Assembly: GCF_025995235.1 (NCBI RefSeq)
Contig: NZ_BAPT01000006.1
Location: 1 to 64,000 of the forward strand
DNA length: 64,000 nt
Direction: 5' to 3'
Source of the DNA: Ameyamaea chiangmaiensis
Lineage (GTDB): Bacteria > Pseudomonadota > Alphaproteobacteria > Acetobacterales > Acetobacteraceae
The number at the start of each line of letters is the position of its first letter. Position 1 is the stretch's first letter. This document shows positions 9,341 to 17,284 of this stretch, piece after piece. The translations under genes and the position numbers were made by a program. The notes beneath the pieces were generated by a model. It did not search any database, was not told where the DNA came from, and worked only from the letters and a program-made list of their open reading frames with translations.

Positions 9341-9999
9341 TGCCCGACGTCGCTCTCCCGACCATAGGACTTGAAAAACACGCTCACCGCGGCATTGGCG
9401 ATCCGGTCAATGTCCGCGGGGGTTTCGTCGACCGGCAGGTTAAAACGCCGACGGGTGATGATTCGTGTCTGGCACAGGGCGATAAACTGCTCGGCGGCCA
9501 GCTTCGGATCGTCAATCGTGAAAAATCCTTGCTCCGTCTTCAACTCCAGCCACGTGGCGAGATGGCTGATCGCCTTCTCAGGCCCGTTCGTCCAGAACGT
9601 CTCGGCCAGCTGGGGAAACATCGCGCCCTCGGCGACCACGATGCGATGAAGGGCCATGGTGACGTCAGTCATCGTCACGCCAACATACGAGCGGGCAAAC
9701 CGGGTCAGGGCGCCGCGCGGATCATGGGTGTTCGCGACGATCGCATCGTACAACGCGGACAGCCGGGAACACGAGACCAGTTCGATGGTCGCTATGAAAA
9801 GCACCGCCTTGCTCTCGAAGTAGTTGTACAGCGTCCCTTTGGACACGCCCGCCTCGCGCGCGATCTGGGACATGCTGGCCCCCTCGAAACCATGGCGGGC
9901 AAACACACGGTTCGCTCCGTCGATGATCTGCTGACGTTTGACCGGCGAGGAACCGGCGCGCTCGGTACTGGCGTCGGGATCATGCGGTTCGGCCGTCAT
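9334..9999 (-). CDS. TetR/AcrR-family transcriptional repressor
   Basis: A 221-aa regulator. The N-terminal helix-turn-helix domain is unmistakable: KRQQIIDGANRVFARHGFEG, then SMSQIAREAGVSKGTLYNYF. The C-terminal ligand domain is variable, as usual for the family. It lies between the pump genes and the outer membrane factor gene, convergent with the first and divergent from the second. A perfect inverted repeat at 10064-10082 sits exactly in the spacer of a plausible tetR promoter on the minus strand (-35 TTGCAC at 10088-10083, 17 nt, -10 CAGCAT at 10065-10060). Autorepression and control of both pump transcripts are therefore likely. No good SD precedes the ATG at 9999, so the start is less certain than the gene. 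Confidence 0.9.
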   Translation of the reverse strand: MTAEPHDPDASTERAGSSPVKRQQIIDGANRVFARHGFEGASMSQIAREAGVSKGTLYNYFESKAVLFIATIELVSCSRLSALYDAIVANTHDPRGALTRFARSYVGVTMTDVTMALHRIVVAEGAMFPQLAETFWTNGPEKAISHLATWLELKTEQGFFTIDDPKLAAEQFIALCQTRIITRRRFNLPVDETPADIDRIANAAVSVFFKSYGRESDVGHQ

Positions 10000-10063
10000 A
10001 GGCAGGAGCGGTCCTTCTGGCGCGTCGCGCGAACGCGAGGAAAAACATTACGGGGGGGCATGC

Positions 10064-10082
10064 TGACCGAACTGGTCGGTCA
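10064..10082. promoter_or_regulatory. TetR-type operator between tetR and outer membrane factor
   Basis: TGACCGA-ACTGG-TCGGTCA is a perfect 7-5-7 inverted repeat, extended by one C/G pair to 10063-10083. Its arms match the site upstream of emrA at 6578-6596; only three bases of the central spacer differ. It fills the 17-nt spacer of a candidate minus-strand promoter for the regulator and also lies about 75 nt upstream of the divergent outer membrane factor start. Confidence 0.78.
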
Positions 10083-10157
10083 GTGCAAGCATGGCAGCCC
10101 CGGCGTATGCGCGCCCAGGCCATGCTTCCTTCGCCCGATCGACACGGAGCAGAAGGC

Positions 10158-11735
10158 ATGAACAGGAACTTTCAAGGATTCAGGAGCCGCTCGACCGTGA
10201 TGCGTCTTTCTTTTCGGGCACTGATCACCGGCCTGACCATCGCCGCCACCGGCTGCGCCGTGGGCCCGGACTATCATAAACCGACCCCGTGGACGCCACC
10301 CGCGTGGCAGCCGTCAACGCGCGCCGACCAGGCACCCGGGCATAGCGTTCCCGTGGCCGTAGCCGCCGACGTCGCCTGGTGGGACCAGTTCCACGATCCC
10401 GAACTGTCGGCCCTTGAACGCCGCGTGGCGACCGACAACCTCGACGTGCGTGTGGCCACGGCCCGCCTGGCCGAAAGCCGCGCGCAACTGCGCATGGCCG
10501 GGGCGGAACGCTTTCCGGGTCTGAGTGCCTCAGGCTCCTATAGCCGGTCGCAATACAGCACCAAGGAACTCCAGCGCGCCATCTCGCGCGTCGGCGGCGA
10601 ACTGGGTGGTGAGAACGGGCAGTTCATTCGGGACTCTTCCGGCTCGGCCAAGATCCCGCAGCTCGACATGTGGGCCGACTCGATCGACGCCTCGTGGGAA
10701 GTCGATCTTTGGGGACGCGTGCGCCGCCAGTACGAAGTCGCCCGTGCCGACATGGCGGCCTCGGAAGAGGAACAACGCGCGGTGCTGATCGGCCGCATGG
10801 CCGAACTGGCCCGCGACTACATGACGTTGCGCGGCGCACAGCAGCAACTGCGTATCACGCACGACGACATCACGGTCGCCGGCCAGCTGCTGACGCTGGC
10901 GCAGTCACGCTACCGCTCCGGCCTGGTGTCGGACCTCGATGTGGAAAGCGCACGCTCGCAGCTCGCCGCCGATCAGGCGCAGGTCGCACCGCTGGAACAG
11001 TCCATTGCCGAGCAGATCAATGCGCTGAGCCTGCTGATGGGCGCGCCGCCGCACGCGCTGGACGCGGAACTGGCCACACCGTCGGCCATCCCGCCGGTGC
11101 CCCCGCGCGTTCCCGTGGGTATCCCGTCCGAACTGGCGCGCCGCCGTCCGGATATCCGCGAAGCCGAGGACAAGCTGCACGCCGCGACCGCGGACGTGGG
11201 CGAAGCCGTGGCGGAGTTCTATCCCAAGATCACCATCGACGCGAGTTTCGGGTTCCAGAGCCTGTCGTTCCGCGACCTCGGATTCTGGAACGCGAAGGCA
11301 TGGAACGTGGGGCCGTCGATCACCCTGCCGATCTTTCAGGGCGGCCGCCTGCGCGGACAACTGGAGCTGAAGAAGAGCGCGCAGAAAGAAGCCGCGATCA
11401 GCTACCAGCAGACGGTGCTGGGTGCCTGGCGCGATGTCGACAACGCCCTGACCGCCTACCGGGAAGAGCAACTGCGCCTCGACGGTCTCAAGCGCGAGGC
11501 GGACGCCGATGCCCACTCCCTCGAACTCGCGCGGTCGCAGTATCGCTCCGGTCTCGTGACCTATATCTCGGTTCTCGATGCCCAGCGCCACGCCCTTTCG
11601 TCGCACCTGTCCGTCACGCAGAGCACGGCCAACGTGTCGGGCAATCTCGTCGCGCTCTACAATGCGCTGGGCGGCGGATGGGAAATCGCCATGCCTGATC
11701 TGGAGGCAATGCAGGTCGCCAAAGCCACGCATTAA
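10158..11735 (+). CDS. NodT-family outer membrane efflux lipoprotein
   Basis: A TolC-like outer membrane factor of about 525 aa. The lipobox AATGCAVGPDY puts the acylated Cys near residue 33, and the following PDYHKPTPWTPPAWQP is the usual start of NodT/OprM-type proteins. Two repeated OEP domains are visible through the paired segments LAQSRYRSGLVSDLDVESAR and LARSQYRSGLVTYISVLDAQ. ATG 10158 is favoured by GGAG at 10146-10149. The frame also offers a GTG at 10083 (inside the operator) and an ATG at 10200 without SD. It would complete the adaptor/transporter pair encoded at 6693-9340 although it is transcribed separately, divergent from the repressor gene. Confidence 0.9.
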   Translation: MNRNFQGFRSRSTVMRLSFRALITGLTIAATGCAVGPDYHKPTPWTPPAWQPSTRADQAPGHSVPVAVAADVAWWDQFHDPELSALERRVATDNLDVRVATARLAESRAQLRMAGAERFPGLSASGSYSRSQYSTKELQRAISRVGGELGGENGQFIRDSSGSAKIPQLDMWADSIDASWEVDLWGRVRRQYEVARADMAASEEEQRAVLIGRMAELARDYMTLRGAQQQLRITHDDITVAGQLLTLAQSRYRSGLVSDLDVESARSQLAADQAQVAPLEQSIAEQINALSLLMGAPPHALDAELATPSAIPPVPPRVPVGIPSELARRRPDIREAEDKLHAATADVGEAVAEFYPKITIDASFGFQSLSFRDLGFWNAKAWNVGPSITLPIFQGGRLRGQLELKKSAQKEAAISYQQTVLGAWRDVDNALTAYREEQLRLDGLKREADADAHSLELARSQYRSGLVTYISVLDAQRHALSSHLSVTQSTANVSGNLVALYNALGGGWEIAMPDLEAMQVAKATH

Positions 11736-11749
11736 CGCACTGGCTTGAA

Positions 11750-11790
11750 CCTCCTGCCTCGGGGTTCAGCCCCCCACCTCGGGCAGGAGG
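11750..11790. repeat. long inverted repeat downstream of outer membrane factor
   Basis: CCTCCTGCC (11750-11758) pairs with GGCAGGAGG (11782-11790). The loop holds a nested GGGG-TTCAG-CCCC hairpin. A further GGAGGC/GCCTCC pairing lies just after it. The structure may terminate or stabilise the mRNA; no U-tract follows. Confidence 0.45.
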
Positions 11791-11840
11791 CTCGCCTCCT
11801 CCACTCTTCGGACCTTAACAGGGAGGGGTCGGACGACCGC

Positions 11841-11860
11841 CCCCTTGCAAGGGCAAGGGG
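11841..11860. terminator. hairpin between convergent outer membrane factor gene and murA
   Basis: CCCCTTGC (11841-11848), a loop of AAGG, and GCAAGGGG (11853-11860) form a perfect 8-bp stem between two convergent genes. The stem core is the same as in the hairpin at 3759-3786. There is no clear U-tract on either strand, so termination is inferred from position. Confidence 0.5.
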
Positions 11861-11888
11861 ACGCCCTGCGTGGGACCGGGATCGTCCT

Positions 11889-13151
11889 TTAGTCGTTCAC
11901 GCGCCGGATGTCCGCGCCGCAGGCGGCGAGCTTGCGCTCCACGGCTTCGTAGCCGCGGTCGAGATGGTAGACCCGGCTCAGGATCGTCTCGCCGCGCGCG
12001 GCAAGGCCGGCGAGGATCAGCGAGAACGAGGCCCGCAGGTCCGTCGCCATCACCGGCGCGCCCGACAGCGCATGCACACCGCGAATGATGGCCGAGGAAC
12101 CATGCACGTTGATCCGCGCGCCCATGCGCACCAGTTCGGGCACATGCATGAAGCGATTTTCGAAAATCGTCTCGGTGATCATCGACGCCCCCTCGGCCAC
12201 CGACAGCAGCGCCATGAACTGGGCCTGCATGTCGGTGGGAAAGCCGGGATAGGGCTCGGTCATGATGTCGATACCGCGCAGGGCACCGGTCCGGCGCACC
12301 CGCATCGCGCCCTCTTCCTGCGCGACCTCGACGCCTGCCTCTTCCAGCGCGCGCACCACGGCACCCAGATGGTCGACCCGACCGCCGATCAGCCGCACGT
12401 CACCCCCGGTGATCGCCGCCGCGCAGGCATAGGTCCCGCACTCGATCCGGTCGGGCATGATCGCGTGCTCGGCCCCGTGCATGGCCTCGACACCGTCGAT
12501 GATCAGCGTACCCGTGCCGATGCCCGAAATCCGCGCGCCCATCCGGTTGAGACACTCGACAAGATCGCCGATCTCGGGCTCGCGCGCCGCATTGATGATC
12601 TCGGTCCGCCCCTTGGCCAGACACGCCGCCATCAACAGGTTTTCCGTCGCCCCGACCGACGCGAAGGGCAGCACGATACGCTCACCTTTCAAGCCGTCCG
12701 GCGCACGCGCGTTGATATAGCCGTTTTCCAGCCGGATCTCCGCGCCCAGCGTCTCCAGCCCCTTGAGGTGCATGTCCACCGGGCGCGTGCCGATCGCACA
12801 ACCGCCAGGCAGCGAAACCCGCGCCTCCCGGCAGCGGGCCAGCAACGGGCCGAGCACCAGGATCGAGGCGCGCATCTTCGACACGATGTCGTACGGGGCC
12901 TCGGTGCTGGTGATCTCGCCGCCCACGGCAAGCGTCGAGCCGTCGCCGCGGACATCCTCGACCGCGATCCCGTGCTGGCACAGAAGGTCGCGCATGGTGG
13001 CGATATCGGCGATGCGCGGCACGTTGGACAGCACCAGCCGCTCCGACGTCAGAAGGCCCGCCACCATCAGCTTGAGGCCCGCGTTCTTCGCGCCCCCGAT
13101 GACGATCTCGCCGTGCAGCGGCCGGCCGCCCCGAATGATGAAACGATCCAT
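11889..13151 (-). CDS. murA: UDP-N-acetylglucosamine 1-carboxyvinyltransferase
   Basis: 420 aa. MurA transfers enolpyruvate from PEP to UDP-GlcNAc, the first committed step of peptidoglycan synthesis in the cytoplasm. The start MDRFIIRGGRPLHG at 13151 is the family's normal N-terminus, although the frame is open far upstream through dcd. GAKNAG supplies Lys22, and LPGGCAIGTRPVD supplies the active-site loop with Cys118, the residue attacked by fosfomycin (C115 in E. coli). GYPGFPTDMQAQ-type and RFMHVPELVRMGA segments are intact. It lies 8 nt downstream of dcd in the same orientation, so the two are probably co-transcribed. Confidence 0.97.
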   Translation of the reverse strand: MDRFIIRGGRPLHGEIVIGGAKNAGLKLMVAGLLTSERLVLSNVPRIADIATMRDLLCQHGIAVEDVRGDGSTLAVGGEITSTEAPYDIVSKMRASILVLGPLLARCREARVSLPGGCAIGTRPVDMHLKGLETLGAEIRLENGYINARAPDGLKGERIVLPFASVGATENLLMAACLAKGRTEIINAAREPEIGDLVECLNRMGARISGIGTGTLIIDGVEAMHGAEHAIMPDRIECGTYACAAAITGGDVRLIGGRVDHLGAVVRALEEAGVEVAQEEGAMRVRRTGALRGIDIMTEPYPGFPTDMQAQFMALLSVAEGASMITETIFENRFMHVPELVRMGARINVHGSSAIIRGVHALSGAPVMATDLRASFSLILAGLAARGETILSRVYHLDRGYEAVERKLAACGADIRRVND

Positions 13152-13159
13152 ATCCGACC

Positions 13160-13711
13160 TCACAACCGCGGAGTGGTGACGCCGCGCTGGCTCATGTATT
13201 TGCCGGCGCGGTCGGCATAGCTGACCTCGCAGGGGCTCGCCCCCTGAAAGAAGAGAAACTGGCAGATGCCTTCGTTCGCATAGATGCGCGCGGGCAGCGG
13301 CGTGGTGTTGCTGATCTCGATGGTGACCTGCCCCTCCCACTCCGGCTCCAGCGGTGTGACGTTCACAATGATCCCGCAGCGGGCATAGGTCGACTTGCCC
13401 AGACACACGACCAGCACGTCGCGCGGGATACGGAAATACTCGACCGTGTGCGCCAGCGCGAAGCTGTTGGGGGGTATGATGATGTCGCCGGTGCGCGTGA
13501 CGAACGAATTCTCGGCGAAGTTCTTCGGATCGACGATGGCGTTGTCCACGTCGGTGAAGATCTTGAAATCCGCCGCGACCCGCGCGTCATAGCCATAGGA
13601 CGACAGGCCGTAGGAAATGACACCCTCGCGATGCTGGCGCTCGACGAATGGCTCGATCATGCCGGCCTCGGTCGCCATCTGGCGGATCCATGTGTCGGGC
13701 ATTACGGGCAT
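13160..13711 (-). CDS. dcd: dCTP deaminase
   Basis: 183 aa. It converts dCTP to dUTP and ammonia, feeding dTMP synthesis through dUTPase. Conserved blocks are ISYGLSSYGYDARVA, the IIPPNSFAL core strand, CLGKSTYARCG (substrate phosphate site), NVTPLEPEWEGQVTIEISN with the expected catalytic Glu near residue 132, and the C-terminal tail ending in SQRGVT. The length is close to the E. coli enzyme (193 aa). Its ATG overlaps the end of the small gene upstream by 10 nt, and murA follows after 8 nt, giving a tight three-gene minus-strand unit. Confidence 0.95.
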   Translation of the reverse strand: MPVMPDTWIRQMATEAGMIEPFVERQHREGVISYGLSSYGYDARVAADFKIFTDVDNAIVDPKNFAENSFVTRTGDIIIPPNSFALAHTVEYFRIPRDVLVVCLGKSTYARCGIIVNVTPLEPEWEGQVTIEISNTTPLPARIYANEGICQFLFFQGASPCEVSYADRAGKYMSQRGVTTPRL

Positions 13712-13917
13712 GAAGCGGATCCTTTGCGGGGGGTGTCGGGCGTGGTGTCGGTACGCTCACGCGATTGCTGCTTGCGGCGCCGCAGATTGGCGCGCAAGGC
13801 CTCCGCCTCCCGCGCGCGGCGTTCGGCCAGCGCAGCTTCCGCGCGCGGCGTCAGGCGCGGCGCGTCGGACGGGGTCGCGGTCTCGTCGGGGGAGGCAGGC
13901 GGGCGAAAGTCGGTCAT
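13702..13917 (-). CDS. small charged protein of unknown function upstream of dcd
   Basis: A 71-aa protein with a Pro/Asp/Thr-rich N-terminus, then a highly charged helix (RLTPRAEAALAERRAREAEA, then LRANLRRRKQQSRER) and a disordered tail. It has no signal or membrane segment. The Arg/Ala helix looks coiled-coil-like, and the Arg density could suit nucleic acid or ribosome contact. The end overlaps the dcd start by 10 nt in a different frame, which supports translation as part of the unit. I believe similar short proteins occur beside dcd in related alphaproteobacteria, but I cannot confirm that here. Function unknown. Confidence 0.6.
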   Translation of the reverse strand: MTDFRPPASPDETATPSDAPRLTPRAEAALAERRAREAEALRANLRRRKQQSRERTDTTPDTPRKGSASCP

Positions 13918-14028
13918 GGCGGCCAGTCGCGGCAGAAAGACTCGGGAAAAAAGCGAACACAGGATATAACAACCTGTAACCTGCCGTGAAAGCGGCGATT
14001 GTGGGGCAGCCCTTGCACGCGGCGCGGA

Positions 14029-15216
14029 TCAGGACGCGGGTGCCAGCGCGGTCCCCAGCACCTCGTCGTACACACGCAGCGTCGCCTGCTGCATCGCCGT
14101 GGTCGTGAAATGCGCCAGCACATGCTGCCGCGCGTGCCACCCCATGGCCGCCAGCGCCTCATCCGGCGCGTCTAGCGTCACGCGCAACGCGTCGCACAGG
14201 GCCTGCGCGTCATCGGGGGGCACCGGGATGCCGGTCTGCCCGGCAATGACCGTCTCCGCGGCACCGCCGTGGTTGGCCACGATCACCACGCGCTCCATGG
14301 CCTGTGCCTCAATGACCGCGCGACCGAACGGCTCAGGCCGGAGACTGGGCACCACAACGACGCGCGCCAGCATCAGCGCCGCCGGCATGTCCTGGCAGTG
14401 ACCGGCAAACCGGATGCGTGCGCCGATCCCCGCCGCGCGCGCGCGGGCCACGATCTCGGCCGTGAAACGCCCCTTGCGCGTGCCGGGCCGCGCCCCCTCA
14501 CCCACAAACACACAGACCCACGGGGGGACGCCGTCCTCGCGGGCCAGCCGGGCCAGCGCCTCGATCAGGATCAGATGCCCCTTCCAGCGGGTCAGGCGCG
14601 CGGGCAACATGATGACCGCCGCATCGTCGGGCAGGTCCCATGCCTCCGCCAGTGCCTGCATCCGGTCGCCACGCACGCAGGCGGGATCAAACTGGCGGGT
14701 ATCGGCACCGCGCGGGATGATGCGCAGGCGCCCCTGGCCGAGGCCGTAGCGCGCGGTCAGGCGAGCGGCCATGAAGTGCGAGATCGCGATCACGCGTTCC
14801 CCGCGCGCCAGAACACCGTTGTACAGCCGCTTGCCGGGAAAGGAGTCGTGATGCACGCCGTGCCATGTCGTCACCAGCGGCACACCGGTGGCGCGACACG
14901 CCAGCCACGCCGCCCAGGCCGGGGCGCGGGATCGTGCGTGCACCAGAGCGACACCCTCGGCCCGGATCAGTGCCGCCAGACGACGGGCGTTGCGCCAGAC
15001 GGCCCACGGCGACTTGCGATGCAGGGGCAACACACTGTGCCGGCCGCCGGCACGCCCGATCAACGGCACCAGACGACCACCCCGGCTTGCGACCAGCGGC
15101 ACGCCCCCCGCCCCGGCGATGGCCTGCACCATCTCGATCGTGCCGCGCTCCACCCCCCCGCCGTGCAGGGCGGGCAGAACCTGAAGGATCACCGGCGGGC
15201 GGAGCGAATCGGACAT
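14029..15216 (-). CDS. GT4-family glycosyltransferase
   Basis: A 395-aa GT-B fold transferase. The N-terminal half begins VILQVLPALHGGGVERGTIE, the donor/acceptor cleft typical of lipopolysaccharide or exopolysaccharide glycosyltransferases. It carries the interdomain region IIPRGADTRQFDP and ARLTRWKGHLILIEALARL. The C-terminal half has FVGEG and the nucleotide-sugar signature PSLRPEPFGRAVIEAQAM, which holds the E-x7-E pair. No membrane segment or signal is present, so it works at the cytoplasmic face. It stands about 110 nt upstream of the dcd unit on the same strand and is divergent from the lipase gene. The sugar and acceptor cannot be deduced; LPS core or surface glycan assembly is most likely. 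Confidence 0.88.
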   Translation of the reverse strand: MSDSLRPPVILQVLPALHGGGVERGTIEMVQAIAGAGGVPLVASRGGRLVPLIGRAGGRHSVLPLHRKSPWAVWRNARRLAALIRAEGVALVHARSRAPAWAAWLACRATGVPLVTTWHGVHHDSFPGKRLYNGVLARGERVIAISHFMAARLTARYGLGQGRLRIIPRGADTRQFDPACVRGDRMQALAEAWDLPDDAAVIMLPARLTRWKGHLILIEALARLAREDGVPPWVCVFVGEGARPGTRKGRFTAEIVARARAAGIGARIRFAGHCQDMPAALMLARVVVVPSLRPEPFGRAVIEAQAMERVVIVANHGGAAETVIAGQTGIPVPPDDAQALCDALRVTLDAPDEALAAMGWHARQHVLAHFTTTAMQQATLRVYDEVLGTALAPAS

Positions 15217-15397
15217 CTCAACACGTTGTTACCACACTCGGACGCGAAACATATCGCGGCCCGATCGCGTGCGGCACCACGCGGCGACGCAACCGGGCGC
15301 GCGAGCATGCTGTATTGCATCTGTAATGCGCGATCGGTTGCAACGCCCGGCGGCACGTCGCACGCTCGACGGCGACGGACCATGTGCGAGAAAGGCA

Positions 15398-16297
15398 ATG
15401 TCGGAGTTTCTGGGCACGCATCAACGAAATTCATGGCCGGCGGGACTGCCCCAGCCATCCTACCGGCCGGCGTCGGCCTCCGTCGACGTCATGCTGGCCC
15501 AAGGGCACGAGGCGGGCTGCGGGGGGCTGCTGCAGGCGTCCGTGCTGGCGCGGCTGTCGGACCTCGCCTACGGAAAGCCGGGGGTGCTGCCGACCGGCTA
15601 TACCGACATCAGCCGACAGCCGACGGCGTTGCAGACCCTGCGCCTGACACCGGGATCTCTCTGGGTCGCGCCGCATCATTTCCGGGCACGCGCGTTTTCC
15701 TGCCTGCAAGGAACCGCCCTGCATTACGTGATCGCGTTTGGCGGCACGGACCCGAAGAACATCACCGACGACGCCACCGACGTCGGGCAGGCGCTCGGGT
15801 TCCAGCCTGCCCAGTACGATGACGCGCGCCGGATCGGTGTCCTGCTGTCGGCGGTCCCGGCGGATATCCCGATCGTGCTCACCGGGCACTCGCTGGGCGG
15901 CGGTCTGGCGACCGAGGCCGCGTTCTACAGCGGGCGACCCGCCGTCGTGTTCAACGCGGCCGGACTGCACCGCGACAACATGCCCAAAGGGGCAAAGCCG
16001 CCACAAGTGGATGCATATAGCGTCGACGGTGACCCCGTGACCTTTGTCCAGACGAACATGCGCATCGTCCTGTCCTGGGCGATGTTCGCCGCGGCCCCCG
16101 GCGTGGCAGCGGCTGCGACACTGCTGCGCGGCGACAGTCTGGGCGGCGCGATCCCGCCCGCGTACGGTCGCCAGACGCATCTCTCGGACCCGCCCGTCGC
16201 GGGGCAGGGAAGGCTCGACGCGGTTCTGGATCGCCACACCATCACCCGTGTCGAAAACGACATCCGGCACGCCGAATTCGTGCTGCAATGCCGATGA
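15398..16297 (+). CDS. class-3-like lipase, alpha/beta hydrolase
   Basis: 299 aa from ATG 15398, which has GAGAAAGG just upstream. The frame is open further 5' but without SD. The diagnostic block is IPIVLTGHSLGGGLATEAAF with nucleophile Ser165. It is preceded by ALHYVIAFGGTDPKNITDD, the oxyanion-side strand of class 3 lipases, and followed by VDAYSVDGDPVTF, which offers the catalytic Asp. The catalytic His probably lies near LDAVLDRHTITRVEN. There is no signal peptide, although the product would act on lipids. The gene ends inside the start of a signal-peptide-bearing ankyrin gene. That combination, an unsecreted lipase with a periplasmic ankyrin partner, recalls type VI lipase effector and immunity pairs. 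No PAAR, VgrG or other T6SS gene is present in the window. A housekeeping phospholipase or esterase is the alternative. Confidence 0.8.
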   Translation: MSEFLGTHQRNSWPAGLPQPSYRPASASVDVMLAQGHEAGCGGLLQASVLARLSDLAYGKPGVLPTGYTDISRQPTALQTLRLTPGSLWVAPHHFRARAFSCLQGTALHYVIAFGGTDPKNITDDATDVGQALGFQPAQYDDARRIGVLLSAVPADIPIVLTGHSLGGGLATEAAFYSGRPAVVFNAAGLHRDNMPKGAKPPQVDAYSVDGDPVTFVQTNMRIVLSWAMFAAAPGVAAAATLLRGDSLGGAIPPAYGRQTHLSDPPVAGQGRLDAVLDRHTITRVENDIRHAEFVLQCR

Positions 16298-17214
16298 GGT
16301 CGCAGCGGTGCGGGTCACCACGCGGCCACCAGGTTGTGCCGCGACTGGCGGCGATGGCGCTGCTGGCGCTGTGCGTGGCCGACGTCGGCGCGCGGGCGCA
16401 GACGGACGAGGACGACGCGCCCGACACCGACCATTTCCGATCCGCCTTCGCCGCGGGCGCGCCGCGACACTTCATCGACGCCGTCCTGCTGGGCTCCGTG
16501 CCCGGGGCGCTGGCCGCCGCCCGCGCCTTGCCGCAGGGGGTCAACACGCCGGGCGGACATGGCCATACCGCCCTGGAGGCCGCCGTCTGGCGCGACGACG
16601 TGACGATGGTCCGGGCATTGCTGGACGCCGGCGCGCACCCTGACGGCGAACCCCATCGCGCGCCCATCGGTCTGGCGTTCCAGCGCGGCGCCGTCGATTC
16701 GGGCACCGCCATCGCCGACACGCTGGTGAAGCACGGTGCCCATATTGACGGCGACAGCTACGGTCAGACCGCCATGGGCCTGGCCGCCAGCACGGGTCGG
16801 CTGGACGTGGTCGAGGCGCTGGCCGCGCTGCACGCCGACATGAACCGTGGCCTCGGCGACGAGCAGTCGGCCCTGCTGAGCGCGGCGGAGACGGGGCACT
16901 GGCGCGTCGTCGCATGGATGCTGAACCACGGCGGCGACCTGTGGACGTCCGACCGCTTCGGCAGCACGCTGGGCGACACGGCCCAACGCGCGCACGACCC
17001 CCGGATCGACGCCGCACAGCCCGCCGCCGAACGCGAGGCGCTGGACCGGGTGATCGCGACGCTTAAGAAGCGCGGGTTTCCCTGGCCGCCGCCGTCGCCC
17101 GCGCATGTGATGAACGCGCAGGCACGCGGCGCGTGGCCGCCGGGCGCCACCGCTGGTGACGGCGTCGGAGCCTTGGCGTCCCCGAGCTCGGACGATCACG
17201 TCCGGCACTTCTGA
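16294..17214 (+). CDS. exported ankyrin-repeat protein, possible lipase immunity
   Basis: 306 aa from ATG 16294, which overlaps the lipase stop as ATGA; an ATG two codons upstream (16288) is the alternative. The N-terminus has an Arg-containing leader and a hydrophobic stretch (VVPRLAAMALLALCVADV) ending in GARAQ, a good signal peptidase site. The protein should therefore be periplasmic. At least four ankyrin-like units follow: GHTALEAAVWRDDVTMVRAL, then LVKHGAHIDGDSYGQTAMGL, then STGRLDVVEALAALHADMN, then ETGHWRVVAWMLNHGGDLW. The C-terminus is Pro/Ala-rich and probably disordered. Close coupling to the lipase argues that the two proteins work together, with this one binding and holding the enzyme inactive in the periplasm. 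This role is inference. Confidence 0.78.
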   Translation: MRSQRCGSPRGHQVVPRLAAMALLALCVADVGARAQTDEDDAPDTDHFRSAFAAGAPRHFIDAVLLGSVPGALAAARALPQGVNTPGGHGHTALEAAVWRDDVTMVRALLDAGAHPDGEPHRAPIGLAFQRGAVDSGTAIADTLVKHGAHIDGDSYGQTAMGLAASTGRLDVVEALAALHADMNRGLGDEQSALLSAAETGHWRVVAWMLNHGGDLWTSDRFGSTLGDTAQRAHDPRIDAAQPAAEREALDRVIATLKKRGFPWPPPSPAHVMNAQARGAWPPGATAGDGVGALASPSSDDHVRHF

Positions 17215-17284
17215 CGCTGCTCGCCCGCGCCATCGGGCGACGCGACACTTGCCAAAAACGGCCGTTTGGGCGCATCTGCGCTGC

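Noticed and set aside
11745..13220. Long plus-strand open frame (491 codons) opposite murA
   Set aside because: It is antisense to a clear murA with all catalytic motifs. Its translation is His/Arg/Gln-rich shadow sequence with no domain, which is common in GC-rich genomes.
13959..13977. ACAGG-N9-CCTGT inverted repeat upstream of the dcd unit
   Set aside because: Arms of only five bases and no second copy found; chance is a sufficient explanation.
14269..15822. 517-codon plus-strand frame opposite the GT4 gene running into the lipase
   Set aside because: It is antisense to the glycosyltransferase and out of frame with the lipase; no motif supports it.
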